This document shows positions 42,699 to 51,831 of a stretch of 64,000 nt of DNA, one piece after another (the first letter of the stretch is position 1; every line of letters starts with the position of its first letter). The DNA is from Rhizorhabdus phycosphaerae (lineage in GTDB: Bacteria > Pseudomonadota > Alphaproteobacteria > Sphingomonadales > Sphingomonadaceae). The notes under the pieces are model-generated. The model searched no databases, was not told the origin of the DNA, and saw nothing but the letters and a program-made list of their open reading frames with translations. Location of the stretch: NCBI RefSeq assembly GCF_011044255.1, contig NZ_CP049107.1, positions 3,717,001-3,781,000 on the forward strand. The letters are read 5' to 3'. A program made the position numbers and the translations under genes.

Positions 42699-44785
42699 CA
42701 GAACTTGACCGTGGCCTCGACCCCGATCCGCCGCGGCTGGTTGGTGCTGCGAAGCGACCGGCCCGCGCCGAGGGCGTTGGCGCCGACGGCCGCCGGCGTA
42801 CGCTCGTTGGTCAGGTTCCGGGCATAGGCGGCGAGGCTGTAATTGCCGATCTCGACCCCGAGTCGCGCATTGATGAAGGTCTTGGGGGTCGAGCGGACCT
42901 GGTTCTCGATATCCCAATAGACGTCGCCGCGATGCTCGACATCGACGCGCGCGATCAGGTTGGTGCGATCGCCGATCGGCTGGTTCAGTTCGGCCGAGCC
43001 ACCGAGGGTCAGGCCGTAGACCTGTGGGGTGCGGTTGCCCCGGTACAGCGCGGTACCGTCGAAGTTGCGGATCGAGGTGTCGTTGTAGCCGAGCGATCCG
43101 CGCAGCGTGAACACGTCGGTCGGGCGACCGACCAGTTCGAGTTCCACGCCATTCACGCGGGTCTTGGGGATGTTGACGATGACCCGGAAAATCCCCTGGT
43201 TCGTGGCCCGCGAGAAGAAGAATTGCTGGTTTTCGAACGAGGTGTGGAACACCGCGCCATTGGCCACGAGCCGCCCGCCCAGGAAGCTGGCCTTGACGCC
43301 CGCTTCGTAATTTTCCGACACTTCGTTGTCGTAAATTCGCAGCGCGAGCGGCGAATTCGGATTGAAGCCGCCGGTACGGAAGCCGGTCGCATAGGTCAGA
43401 TAACCGAGTATGTCGGGCGTGAATTTGTAGCTGAGGTTGACCTTCGGCTGCCAGCGCTTGAACGTCTTGCGATCGATGGTGGGATTGGCGACCAGCGGAT
43501 TGCGCGCCGTCTGCTTGTCGCTGTCATAGCGCAGGCCGAGCGTGAGTTGCAGCGCATCGGTGACGTCATAGGATGCCTGGCCGAAGCCCGCCCAGGACTT
43601 CGACGAATATTGGTTGGGGTTGGTCGAGAAGAAGTCGAAGCCGCCGGCCGGCAGGATCGACCCGAACTGTGTGATGTCGGTGACCTTATAGTCCTGGTAG
43701 AAGAAGCCGACGACATATTGCAGCGGGCCGGCGCCGTTGCTCGCGAGGCGAAGCTCCTCGCTGTAAGAGCGGCTGTTGGTGACCCAGGTCTGGGCGAAAC
43801 TCGGCGTCGGGCTGAAATCGCCATCCGCGAACAGCGACTGCTCGGCCTTGTTGTAGGCGGTGATAGAGGTCGCCGTCACCGGGCCGAGGTCGACGTCGAT
43901 CTTGCCGGACAGCGAATAGAGATCGCGCTTGTCGATGCCGTCGATGTCGGTGGCAGGCTTGGCCGAGAAATCCTCGAAATTGCTGTTGTCGACCGCGACC
44001 AGCCACAGGGCGCCGTCGCGCCCGTGGGTGTAGCTGCCGTTCACGTCGATCGTGACGTCTTCCGACGGCAGGAACAGCAGCCGGCCGCGCAAGGTGGTGT
44101 CCTTGCGCTGGTCGACCGAATTGCCGGTGGTGGTGTTGGTGATCAGGCCGTCATCGTCGACGTGGAATACCGAGGCGCGCGCGAACAGCTTGTCCTTGAC
44201 GATGGGGCCGGAAAGGGTGGCCGTCGTCGTCCAGCCCGGGCCTTCGAAATAGCCGCCTGATACGCTGCCCTCGAACTCGTTGGTCGGACGCTTGGTGACG
44301 ATGTTGATCGCGCCTGCGATGGCGCCGCCGCCGTACAGCGTACCCTGCGGACCGCGAACCACCTCGACGCGATCGATGTCGATCAGGTTCTGGGCCAGAT
44401 ATTCCATGCCTGGCTGCTGCACGCCGTCGACGATTGTCGCGAAAGGCGCCTTGCCGCCCTGAACCGTGGTGAAACCGCGGATCGACACCGTCTGGATGCC
44501 GGGGCGAAGCTGATCGATGATCACCAGATTGGGGGTGAGCTTGCCGATGTCCTGAAGGTTCTGGATCCCGGCCCGTTCGATCGTCGTGCTGGTCACGACC
44601 GTGATCGCGTCGGGGACGGACTGCAGCGCTTCGGTCCGCTTGCGGGCCGTCACGAGGATTTCGCCGGGAAGCGCGTCGCCCGCATTCGTGTCGGCAGGCT
44701 TGGCCTGCGCATGGGCCGGAGCGAAGGTGACCAACATGGTCGTGGCAAGCAAGCTGGCACTCAAAGCGGTCGTCAACGTCTTCAT
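42698..44785 (-). CDS. TonB-dependent outer-membrane receptor (hydantoinase/M14 cluster)
   Basis: A 695-residue receptor. The signal peptide ends at APAHAQA. The TonB-box-like segment is LPGEILVTARKRTE, the plug includes SVPDAITVVTSTTIERAGIQ and the barrel ends VEATVKF with the C-terminal Phe needed for outer-membrane assembly. It overlaps the start of the M14 peptidase gene by one base, which ties uptake directly to peptide cleavage. It starts 130 bp downstream of the NCS1 permease gene, so it may have its own promoter. Its upstream region does not contain the 18-bp element of the neighbouring regulon. Confidence 0.92.
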   Translation of the reverse strand: MKTLTTALSASLLATTMLVTFAPAHAQAKPADTNAGDALPGEILVTARKRTEALQSVPDAITVVTSTTIERAGIQNLQDIGKLTPNLVIIDQLRPGIQTVSIRGFTTVQGGKAPFATIVDGVQQPGMEYLAQNLIDIDRVEVVRGPQGTLYGGGAIAGAINIVTKRPTNEFEGSVSGGYFEGPGWTTTATLSGPIVKDKLFARASVFHVDDDGLITNTTTGNSVDQRKDTTLRGRLLFLPSEDVTIDVNGSYTHGRDGALWLVAVDNSNFEDFSAKPATDIDGIDKRDLYSLSGKIDVDLGPVTATSITAYNKAEQSLFADGDFSPTPSFAQTWVTNSRSYSEELRLASNGAGPLQYVVGFFYQDYKVTDITQFGSILPAGGFDFFSTNPNQYSSKSWAGFGQASYDVTDALQLTLGLRYDSDKQTARNPLVANPTIDRKTFKRWQPKVNLSYKFTPDILGYLTYATGFRTGGFNPNSPLALRIYDNEVSENYEAGVKASFLGGRLVANGAVFHTSFENQQFFFSRATNQGIFRVIVNIPKTRVNGVELELVGRPTDVFTLRGSLGYNDTSIRNFDGTALYRGNRTPQVYGLTLGGSAELNQPIGDRTNLIARVDVEHRGDVYWDIENQVRSTPKTFINARLGVEIGNYSLAAYARNLTNERTPAAVGANALGAGRSLRSTNQPRRIGVEATVKF

Positions 44786-44914
44786 GGTCCCACCCCTTTT
44801 TGGCGATATTTAGCAGGTGCAACATGACCCAGGCACGGGAAGCATCAATTTCCGATTGTGACGGCTTCGTTGCTCTGCAAGCAAAGATGGGCGGACCGAA
44901 GCCGCAGCCTGCTT

Positions 44915-46231
44915 TCAGGCGGCGGCCGTCCTTCGCGCCAGCGAGCGATGGCCGAAAGTCGCAAGAGCGTAGAAGCCGGTCGCGGCGCCGAGCGCGTCGA
45001 GCGTCGAAACTCCGGTGAGAGCGAACAGGCCGAGCCCGCCGCCGGACGCCGGCAGGGTCGACCAGCCGATCAATGAGGCGAGCGCCCAGATGGCAAAGGG
45101 GAGCGGGCGGACGGCGCGCGTCTCGGGCTCCGCCGAAGGCGCATAGCGGTCGGGTCGCAGCACGAAGTCGACGGTGTAGAGCCCGGCGACGGGCGCGATC
45201 ACGATGCCGAGCATCACGAGAAAGGCGATGAAATGCCCAAAGATGCCCATCGCGGCAAAGGCGATGCCGACGGTCGCCGCGCCGGTCGCGAGAATCCACC
45301 GTGGGATGCCGGGCACGAGCGCCGAAAGGGACAGGGCGGACTCATAGAGATTCTTGTCGTTGCTCGACCAGGTGGCGAGGATGAGGATCGCCAGCGCCGG
45401 TGCCGCGAGCCCCGCCCGGGTCATGATCCCGATCAGGTCGCCGGTGCCGTAGATGACCGCCAGCGACGCCGACAGCAGGATGAGGAAGGGCAGGACGATG
45501 CCCAGCGCCACCACCGGTCCCAGCACCATGTCGCGGCGGGTGGCCAGGAAGCGCGAAACGTCGGGGGTGACCGCAATCCCGGTCATGTAGCCACCCGCGA
45601 TGATCGAGATGATGGTCCCGGCATCATAAGCGGGAAGGGACGGCGGGGCGGCGAGGCGCTCTGCCACGTCGAAGCGTCCGAAGGCCAGCCAAAGCGGGAC
45701 GGTGATCACCGCCAGCAGGAAGGGCACTGTGATGGTCGCCAGCTTGCCGAGCGCCTTGACGCCGATGATCCCGGTCGTGCTGACCAGCAGGCCGCTTGCG
45801 ACGATCACCACCGTCAGCGGGACGGATATGCCGAACTGGCTTGCCAGCAGGCCGACGACGGCTCGTGCCAGCATCTCGATCTGGATGCCGAACCAGCCGA
45901 GCAGCGTCAGGATGAGGACCGCCGCCAGCAGCTTTGCGCCGGCCACGCCGAAGGTGGTGCGCGTGAAGACGGACGTGGGCAGCCGGGCGGTCATGCCGAC
46001 ATAGCCCGTCGCCATCGACATCAGAGCGACGATCGAGGACGCGACGAGGACGGGCAGGGGGAGGTCGAGGAAGCGGCTGTGGCTGCCCAGATCGCCGCCC
46101 AGCGCGAACATGGGCACGCAGATGGCCGTCCCGATCTGGATGGCGGCGAAGAAGGTCCAGGGCCGGAAGTCGCTGCTGCCAACGCGCTGCGTCGCATTGC
46201 CTTCGAGCAAGCCATCGCCCGCGTCGTTCAT
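44915..46231 (-). CDS. NCS1-type permease (CodB/purine-cytosine permease family)
   Basis: A 438-residue inner-membrane protein with about 12 hydrophobic helices. The N-terminal region DFRPWTFFAAIQIGTAICVP and the helix GLLASQFGISVPLTVVIV fit the nucleobase:cation symporter-1 family, closest in style to CodB. Members carry cytosine, allantoin, hydantoins or thiamine precursors. Adjacent HyuA/HyuB genes make a hydantoin- or lactam-like substrate the natural guess. It follows the LysR gene by 19 bases on the same strand and is therefore in one operon with it. Confidence 0.88.
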   Translation of the reverse strand: MNDAGDGLLEGNATQRVGSSDFRPWTFFAAIQIGTAICVPMFALGGDLGSHSRFLDLPLPVLVASSIVALMSMATGYVGMTARLPTSVFTRTTFGVAGAKLLAAVLILTLLGWFGIQIEMLARAVVGLLASQFGISVPLTVVIVASGLLVSTTGIIGVKALGKLATITVPFLLAVITVPLWLAFGRFDVAERLAAPPSLPAYDAGTIISIIAGGYMTGIAVTPDVSRFLATRRDMVLGPVVALGIVLPFLILLSASLAVIYGTGDLIGIMTRAGLAAPALAILILATWSSNDKNLYESALSLSALVPGIPRWILATGAATVGIAFAAMGIFGHFIAFLVMLGIVIAPVAGLYTVDFVLRPDRYAPSAEPETRAVRPLPFAIWALASLIGWSTLPASGGGLGLFALTGVSTLDALGAATGFYALATFGHRSLARRTAAA

Positions 46232-46250
46232 AGGTTTTCCCCTTGTTTCG

Positions 46251-47192
46251 TCAGTCGCCGCCCTCTTGCGCCATTGCTCCCGCGTCGAGGGCCGTCCACC
46301 GCTTCAGCGCGCCCTCGATCATGGTCAGCAGGGCGAGGACGGACTTCGGCAATTGACGACCGCTGCGCGTGACCAGGCTGACGGTCGTGCGGGTCAGGGT
46401 CTGGTTTTCGACCGGTATGGCGACCAAAATGCCGTCGCTGACTTCGGCGCTGATCGGCAGCGTGGGCAGCAGTGTCGCGAATTTGCCGGTGGCGACGCTG
46501 GCCTTCATCAAGCCGATCGAGTCCGTCACCATGGCCGGCGTCAGGAGCAGGCCGGCTTCGGCTTCCGCCTCGGAAAGAAGCTGCCGGATCCGGAAGCGGT
46601 CGTTGAGCAGGCAGAGCGAATGTTCGGCCATTTCGGACATCGCCACGCTCGATCGCATGGCGAGCTTGTGGCGGGTGGAAACCACGCAATAGAGCGGCTG
46701 CGGCAAGGTGATGCGCGCCGTCAGGCGATCGTGCGGCTTGCCGTCGAAGACGAGACCGATATGCGCTTCGTCATCGGCCACCCGCTCGGCGATGCTGTTG
46801 GTGCCGCCGACCTGGACCGACAGCGTCAATGTCGGAAAGCGGGCGTTGAACAGAGCCAGTGTTTCGGACAGCGCCTGGGTCACGAACCCTTCGCCCACCG
46901 CGAGGTCGATCCGGCCGGTGCGCGAATCCTTCAGGTCGCGCAACTGCTCGACGAACTGCGACTGATGAACCGCGGTGTTGCGGTAATAATCGATCGCCAG
47001 CTTGCCCGCCTCGGTGAGCTTTACCGAGCGTCGACCATGCTCGATCAGGGGGATGCCCAGTTCCGCTTCCACTTGCGAGATCTGCCGGCTGATCGACGAT
47101 ACGGCGACGCCCAGATGCTCGCTCGCGCTGCGCATCGAGCCGCGCTTGTACGTCTCGTACAGATATTGGAGCTTGTGGCTGGGGATCGCCAT
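46251..47192 (-). CDS. LysR-family regulator within the hydantoinase cluster
   Basis: A 313-residue LysR regulator. The helix-turn-helix is at about residues 9-62 (SMRSASEHLGVAVSSISRQI), followed by the effector domain. Unusually it is not divergent but lies inside the run, 25 bp after hyuB and 19 bp before the permease gene, all on the minus strand. It therefore probably regulates the cluster that contains it, including the HyuA promoter at about 50.9 kb. Confidence 0.9.
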   Translation of the reverse strand: MAIPSHKLQYLYETYKRGSMRSASEHLGVAVSSISRQISQVEAELGIPLIEHGRRSVKLTEAGKLAIDYYRNTAVHQSQFVEQLRDLKDSRTGRIDLAVGEGFVTQALSETLALFNARFPTLTLSVQVGGTNSIAERVADDEAHIGLVFDGKPHDRLTARITLPQPLYCVVSTRHKLAMRSSVAMSEMAEHSLCLLNDRFRIRQLLSEAEAEAGLLLTPAMVTDSIGLMKASVATGKFATLLPTLPISAEVSDGILVAIPVENQTLTRTTVSLVTRSGRQLPKSVLALLTMIEGALKRWTALDAGAMAQEGGD

Positions 47193-47217
47193 CCCTGTCT
47201 CCCTGCGATCCGTGCCG

Positions 47218-48885
47218 TCAGTCGTTCAGGTCGACGGCGTAGATGCGGGCGGCGGCTTCCGCGGTGACATAGCCGTCGCGGACATCCTCCCGAACCTTAT
47301 CCGGCTCGCGTTCGGCGACCGGTCCATAGCCGGCGCCTCCGGCGCTCAGCACGCGGATACGGTCGCCGGTCTTCACCTTGGTGCGATAGGTGCCGACCCG
47401 TTTGGCTTTGTCGGTCTCGGGAAACAGCTCCACGCAATTGGCGTCCGGCCTTTCGCCGCCGAGCATGGCCCAAGGCTTCTCCTTGCTGCGCTTGGTGACC
47501 GACAGGAACTCGCCATCGGTGACGAAGCGGATGTCGCGCACCAGTCCGAGGCCACCGCGATGGCGTCCGGCGCCGCCGCTGTCGGGACGCAGCTCGCATC
47601 TTTCCATGAACATGCCGGTGCGCATTTCCAGCACTTCGATCGGCGTGTTGCGGACGAGGCTGCCCGAAATATGGTTGGTCGCGTTGATGCCGTCATGCTG
47701 GGCCGTGCCGCCCCAGCCGACGGGATCGTTGTTCGAAACCGCATAGATCTTGCCGGTCGTCGGTTCCTTGCCGATCATCATGAAGCCCATGATGTCGCCT
47801 CCGGAGCAGGCGGCTATCCGCTCGGGCATGCCCTGACCCAGCGCGCGATAGACCAGCTCCAGCGCCAGGTGCGACACCCATTGGGTGAAGGTCGCCACGG
47901 GATAGACGGCATGGAACAGATTGCCTTCCGGGGCGACGACCTTGAGCGGACGGAAGGTGCCGGCATTGTTGTGGCTGTTCGGCGTGGTGATCGATTTCAG
48001 CACGAATTTGCAGATCGTCTCGGTGAGCCCGATCGGCACGTTGATCGGCCCGAGCACGGCCGGCGAGGATTTCGAGAAGTCGCAGGTCAGGCCCTCGTCG
48101 TCGATGGTGACGCGGACATGCATGGGCACGGGATCGTCACTGATGCCGTCGTCGTCGATCAGGTCCTCGGCCTCCCAGCTGCCATGGGGCAGGGCTGCGA
48201 GGGCCTTGCGCGCGACCGCCTCGCCATGCGCCTTGATGCGGGCGACCGCTTCGGCGAAGGCATTGCCGCCGAACTTCGCATAGATGGCGTTGAGCCGCTT
48301 GATGCCGGTCTGGGTCGCGGCGATCTGCGCCTCGAGGTCGCCGATGACGATGTCGGGCATGCGCGAATTGAAGCGGATGAGTTCGAAGATCTCGCGCACG
48401 GGCTCGCCACCGCGATAGACCCGCGTGCCTGGGAAGATCATGCCTTCCTGGTGCATGTCGGTGGAATCGAGCACATAGCCCGGATCCTTCGCGCCGAGGT
48501 CGATCCAGTGGGCGCGGATGCAGGTGAAGGCGAAGGGCCGGTCGGCACCCGGCGCGAAGACGGGCGCGAACAATGTCGCATCCATCGCGTGGGCCGAGTT
48601 CCAATAGGGATAATTCATGACGAAGATGTCGCCGGGGGCGACATTGTCGCGGCCGACATAATCCATGCCCTTGACCAGCGCATGATCGTTCGCACCGAGG
48701 AAGAAGGCCAGGCCCGGGGCATCGGCGATCAGCTCGAGGTCCGCATCATAGAGCGAAATGCCGAAGTCCAGCACTTCGTAGATGACGGGGTTGAAGGCCG
48801 TGCGGATCAGCGTCCGCCGCATTTCCTCCGCCGCCGACACGAGGTGGCTGCGGATCACTTCCAGCGTGGCACCATCCAGACTCAT
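47218..48885 (-). CDS. hyuB: Hydantoinase B/oxoprolinase-family subunit
   Basis: A 555-residue HyuB-family protein (ATP-dependent N-methylhydantoinase, 5-oxoprolinase C-half, caprolactamase, acetophenone carboxylase beta). Conserved segments include EVIRSHLVSAAEEMRRTLIR, DHALVKGMDY, GDIFVMNYPYWNS and the Gly-rich DSGGAGRHRGGLGLVRDIRF. It forms an ATP-dependent ring-opening enzyme with HyuA, whose gene overlaps it by 4 bases (ATGA). The length is normal. The precise substrate (hydantoin, 5-oxoproline or a lactam) cannot be read from the sequence. Confidence 0.9.
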   Translation of the reverse strand: MSLDGATLEVIRSHLVSAAEEMRRTLIRTAFNPVIYEVLDFGISLYDADLELIADAPGLAFFLGANDHALVKGMDYVGRDNVAPGDIFVMNYPYWNSAHAMDATLFAPVFAPGADRPFAFTCIRAHWIDLGAKDPGYVLDSTDMHQEGMIFPGTRVYRGGEPVREIFELIRFNSRMPDIVIGDLEAQIAATQTGIKRLNAIYAKFGGNAFAEAVARIKAHGEAVARKALAALPHGSWEAEDLIDDDGISDDPVPMHVRVTIDDEGLTCDFSKSSPAVLGPINVPIGLTETICKFVLKSITTPNSHNNAGTFRPLKVVAPEGNLFHAVYPVATFTQWVSHLALELVYRALGQGMPERIAACSGGDIMGFMMIGKEPTTGKIYAVSNNDPVGWGGTAQHDGINATNHISGSLVRNTPIEVLEMRTGMFMERCELRPDSGGAGRHRGGLGLVRDIRFVTDGEFLSVTKRSKEKPWAMLGGERPDANCVELFPETDKAKRVGTYRTKVKTGDRIRVLSAGGAGYGPVAEREPDKVREDVRDGYVTAEAAARIYAVDLND

Positions 48886-50921
48886 TCTGCGCTCCGCGTG
48901 ATGATGAGGTTGCCATGGGCGTCGACCGTGACGCGCTGATCCGAATGGACGACCGTCGTGCAGGTCCCTTCCTCGATGATCGCGGGCCCTGCAAAACCAT
49001 GGCCGGGGGCGAGCCGGGCGCGATCATAGACGTCGAAGCTGCACAGGCCCCGCCGCGCGAAACAGAAGGCGTCGCGATGGCCGAGCAGCGCCGCCTCGAC
49101 CGGGCCGGTCGCAGGTTCGGGCTGGGCGATTTCGGGCTTGGGCAGGCGGCTATAGGCACGCACGCGCAGCGTCACGATCTGCACGGGGTCCTTCGGTGCG
49201 TGACCGTAGCGGTCCTTGTGGGTCTGCGCGAAGATGGCGCGGACCGCCTCTGCGTCGATCGGGCCGTCGGCAAGCGGGATAGCCAGGACATGCTCCTGTC
49301 CGACATAGCGACATTCGAGCAGGCGGATCACCTCCTGCGACTTGAGCGGCGCGCCCTGTGCGACCAGCGCCGACCGGGCTTCCTCCACGAGGCCCTCGAA
49401 CTGCGTTCCGACCAGATCCATCGCCTCGGCGTCGAGCAGGCGGATGTCGGTTTGCGCAGCATCGGTGACGAGGTCGGACATCAGCATGCCCCAGGCCGAG
49501 AAGACGGCCGGGGTCGCGGGAACGATCAATTCGAAATTCTCGACCTCGCGGGCGATCAGCGGTGCGATCATCGGCCCGGCACCACCGAAGGCGAGCATCG
49601 AGAAGTCGCGCGGATCCTTCCCCCGTTCGACCGTTATCTCGCGAATGGCACCGGCCGTCCGCGCGATCAGCACGTCGAACAGCCCGGCCGCCGCCGCCAG
49701 CACATCGGCACCCATGAGCGAGGCCACCTTGGCTTCCATTCCGGCGCGTGCGGCGTCGGCGTCGAGGCGCAGAGCGCCGCCCAGAAAGGCCTCGGGATCG
49801 AGAAAGCCCAGGATCAGGGCGGCATCGGTGGTGGTCGGCTCGACGCCGCCCCGGCCATAGGCGATCGGCCCGGGCGTGGCGCCCGCGCTGTGCGGGCCGA
49901 CCTGAAGCAGTCCTTCGGACACCCAGGCGATCGAGCCGCCACCGGCGCCGATGCAGCGTATGTCGAAGATCGGGATCTGGGCCGGCAATTGTTCGAGGCG
50001 CGCCTCGTGCATCACCAATGGCTCGAAATCCTCGATCACCGAGGTGTCGAGGCTGGTGCCCCCATAATCCAGCGTCAGCAGGCGGGTCTTGCCCAGCATC
50101 CGCGCGAGATAGGAGGCGCCGATCACGCCTCCAGCGGGGCCGGACAGCACCGTGTAGATCGGTGCGGCTTTTGCAGCTTCGGCGGACATCGCGCCACCGG
50201 CCGAGCGCATGATCAAAAAGCGGCCGCCAAAGCCGGCATCGCGCAGAGCCGAGTCCAGCCGATCGACATAATTGCCGAAGATCGGATTGATATAGGCATC
50301 GACGACGGCCGTCGCGGTCCGCTCATATTCCCGATATTCGCGCGTTATCCCGCTCGATGTGGAGACAGCCAGGTGGGGGAAGTGCTTGCGGATGACGTCC
50401 GCCGCCCGCGCTTCGTGCGCCGGGTTGCGGTAGCTGTGGAGGAAAGACACGGCAACCGACCGCACCCCGTCCCCAGCGAGCGCGCCCGCTGCTTCCACCA
50501 CGGCCGCCTCGTCCAGCGCCACGACCTCTTCGCCCTGCGCATTGAGGCGCCCGGGGACGCCGAGGCGATGCCGCCGGGGCACCAGGGGCGCCGGGCGCTG
50601 ATAGGCATAGTCGTACATCGAGTGCGCGGGAACGTCGCCGCGTCCGATCTCGAAGATGTCGCGAAAGCCCTCGTTGGTGATGATGCCCGTCTCGACACCG
50701 CGCCGCTCGATCACGGCATTGAGGCCGAGCGTCGTGCCGTGAATGAACAGGTCGGTGTTTGAGAGATCGGCGCCCAGGCGGCGCAACGCTTCCATCACGC
50801 CGCGCGCCGGTTCGTCGGGGGTGGTGGAGGCCTTGGCGATCCTGATGCCGCCCGTCTCCATGTCGAAAAGAATGGAATCGACGAACGTTCCGCCAATATC
50901 CACGGCAATACGATAGCGCAT
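48882..50921 (-). CDS. hyuA: Hydantoinase A/oxoprolinase-family subunit
   Basis: A 679-residue HyuA-family protein with the ASKHA ATP-binding fold: AVDIGGTFVDSILFD at residues 5-19, FIHGTTLGLNAVIERRG, SGPAGGVIGASYLA and LDYGGTSLDTSVI. It hydrolyses ATP to open a cyclic amide together with HyuB. The start was set at MRYRIAVDIGG, because the family begins within a few residues of the ATP motif; the longer frame has a non-conserved extension. It is the first gene of the 11-kb minus-strand run. The overlap with hyuB shows translational coupling. Confidence 0.92.
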   Translation of the reverse strand: MRYRIAVDIGGTFVDSILFDMETGGIRIAKASTTPDEPARGVMEALRRLGADLSNTDLFIHGTTLGLNAVIERRGVETGIITNEGFRDIFEIGRGDVPAHSMYDYAYQRPAPLVPRRHRLGVPGRLNAQGEEVVALDEAAVVEAAGALAGDGVRSVAVSFLHSYRNPAHEARAADVIRKHFPHLAVSTSSGITREYREYERTATAVVDAYINPIFGNYVDRLDSALRDAGFGGRFLIMRSAGGAMSAEAAKAAPIYTVLSGPAGGVIGASYLARMLGKTRLLTLDYGGTSLDTSVIEDFEPLVMHEARLEQLPAQIPIFDIRCIGAGGGSIAWVSEGLLQVGPHSAGATPGPIAYGRGGVEPTTTDAALILGFLDPEAFLGGALRLDADAARAGMEAKVASLMGADVLAAAAGLFDVLIARTAGAIREITVERGKDPRDFSMLAFGGAGPMIAPLIAREVENFELIVPATPAVFSAWGMLMSDLVTDAAQTDIRLLDAEAMDLVGTQFEGLVEEARSALVAQGAPLKSQEVIRLLECRYVGQEHVLAIPLADGPIDAEAVRAIFAQTHKDRYGHAPKDPVQIVTLRVRAYSRLPKPEIAQPEPATGPVEAALLGHRDAFCFARRGLCSFDVYDRARLAPGHGFAGPAIIEEGTCTTVVHSDQRVTVDAHGNLIITRSAE

Positions 50922-51202
50922 CTTGCCCCGATGTCTTGTTGTGGCCAACGCGCCGATGTGACCCGACAATGGGCGAAGGCACAAGCGCCGCCATGGCGAA
51001 GATCGTTGCAGCGATGGCAACAGCATCGGCCGTGGCCGCTGGCATAGGGGTTTTACAGAGAGGCAGGGCGAGATGGCGCGCGCTAGTGTCGAACGTCGAA
51101 GCAGCGTTGGACGCCGCGAAACGCGATGGTGGAACGCTACGGTAATATGTTATTCACCAGCCGCCTCTAGTCGGGGTGAGGATCAAGAAAGGGAACAGCC
51201 TC
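50922..51202. other. Intergenic region between hyuA and the lipoprotein gene
   Basis: This 281-bp stretch separates divergent transcription units. It must contain the hyuA promoter (minus) and the lipoprotein promoter (plus, the AT-rich part around 51140-51160, TAATATGTTATT). A 50-codon frame at 50993-51145 is open but lacks a credible ribosome-binding site. I see no clear operator. Confidence 0.5.
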
Positions 51203-51532
51203 ATGACCATCCGTACGATCAAGAAGGTCGCAACTTTTGCCTGCGTCGTAGCTGCCGCAGGTCTGGCTGGCTGCGCCTCCGTGCCGAAGCCCGGCAAGGT
51301 GGCCAGCGAGACCCCGCCGCGCCTCGTCGCCAAGGCAGACCAGACGCTCGCCTGGGACAACCCCTCGGCGTTCGGACCGGTGCCGGCAGCCGAAGCCGCG
51401 CGTGGCGCAGCTGTTTGCGGCAGCCTCGACACGGACAAGGCCAAGTTCAAGGCGACCGGCTATCATGCGGGCGCGCTGGATGCCTATGGCAATCCGTTCC
51501 CGGGTGGCGGCTTCTACTGCGTGAGCAAGTAA
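51203..51532 (+). CDS. Small lipoprotein of unknown function
   Basis: A 109-residue protein. A lipoprotein signal peptide ends with the lipobox LAGC, so the Cys (about residue 23) should be lipidated; the following SVPKP suggests outer-membrane sorting. The mature part is about 87 residues, ending GGGFYCVSK, with two further Cys residues (AAVCGSL and FYCV) that could form a disulfide. No family was recognised. The start at MTIRTIKK follows AAAGGGAA. It is a single-gene unit ending at a strong intrinsic terminator. Confidence 0.85.
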   Translation: MTIRTIKKVATFACVVAAAGLAGCASVPKPGKVASETPPRLVAKADQTLAWDNPSAFGPVPAAEAARGAAVCGSLDTDKAKFKATGYHAGALDAYGNPFPGGGFYCVSK

Positions 51533-51550
51533 GGCCAGCGCCTGACGCAA

Positions 51551-51588
51551 AAGGGGCCCGGCGCGCAAGCGGCCGGGCCCTTTTTCTA
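51551..51588 (+). terminator. Intrinsic terminator of the lipoprotein gene
   Basis: GGGCCCGGC at 51556-51564 pairs with GCCGGGCCC at 51574-51582 around a 9-base loop and is followed by TTTTT. An A-tract on the other side makes it potentially bidirectional, which would also protect the small minus-strand gene at 51632. Confidence 0.9.
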
Positions 51589-51631
51589 TCTGGTTTCGAA
51601 TATCACGCGGCGGTCGATACGCCCCCTCAGC

Positions 51632-51739
51632 CTAGCCCAGCAGCAGATAGACGCTCCCCGTCACGACGAGCGAAAGCGCACTGCACGTGCACAGCAGGCC
51701 GAAGCCGCATTGGCAGAAGCTGTGATGTATTCTCTCCAT
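51632..51739 (-). CDS. Small Cys-rich membrane peptide, 35 residues
   Basis: A short frame preceded by a strong ribosome-binding site (AAGGAG, 7 bases before ATG). The peptide begins MERIHHSFCQCGFGLLCTCS and ends SVYLLLG, so it has four Cys in two CxC pairs near the N-terminus and one hydrophobic helix. No family was recognised. It stands alone between the lipoprotein terminator and the MarR gene, with an independent upstream region of about 90 bp. The start signal and composition make it more likely a gene than chance. Confidence 0.5.
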   Translation of the reverse strand: MERIHHSFCQCGFGLLCTCSALSLVVTGSVYLLLG

Positions 51740-51831
51740 CGCACCTCTCCTTGAGGTCCCGCCCGTTTTCTTCTCGAACGGTGCAGGAGACAGGAAGTTA
51801 CAATAGCACGACGGGGCTTAACGAAAAATAT

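Noticed and set aside
50993-51145. 50-codon frame starting MAKIVAAMATASAVAAGIGV between hyuA and the lipoprotein gene
   Set aside because: No credible ribosome-binding site, no recognisable family, and it lies in a region that must hold two promoters. It remains possible but unsupported.
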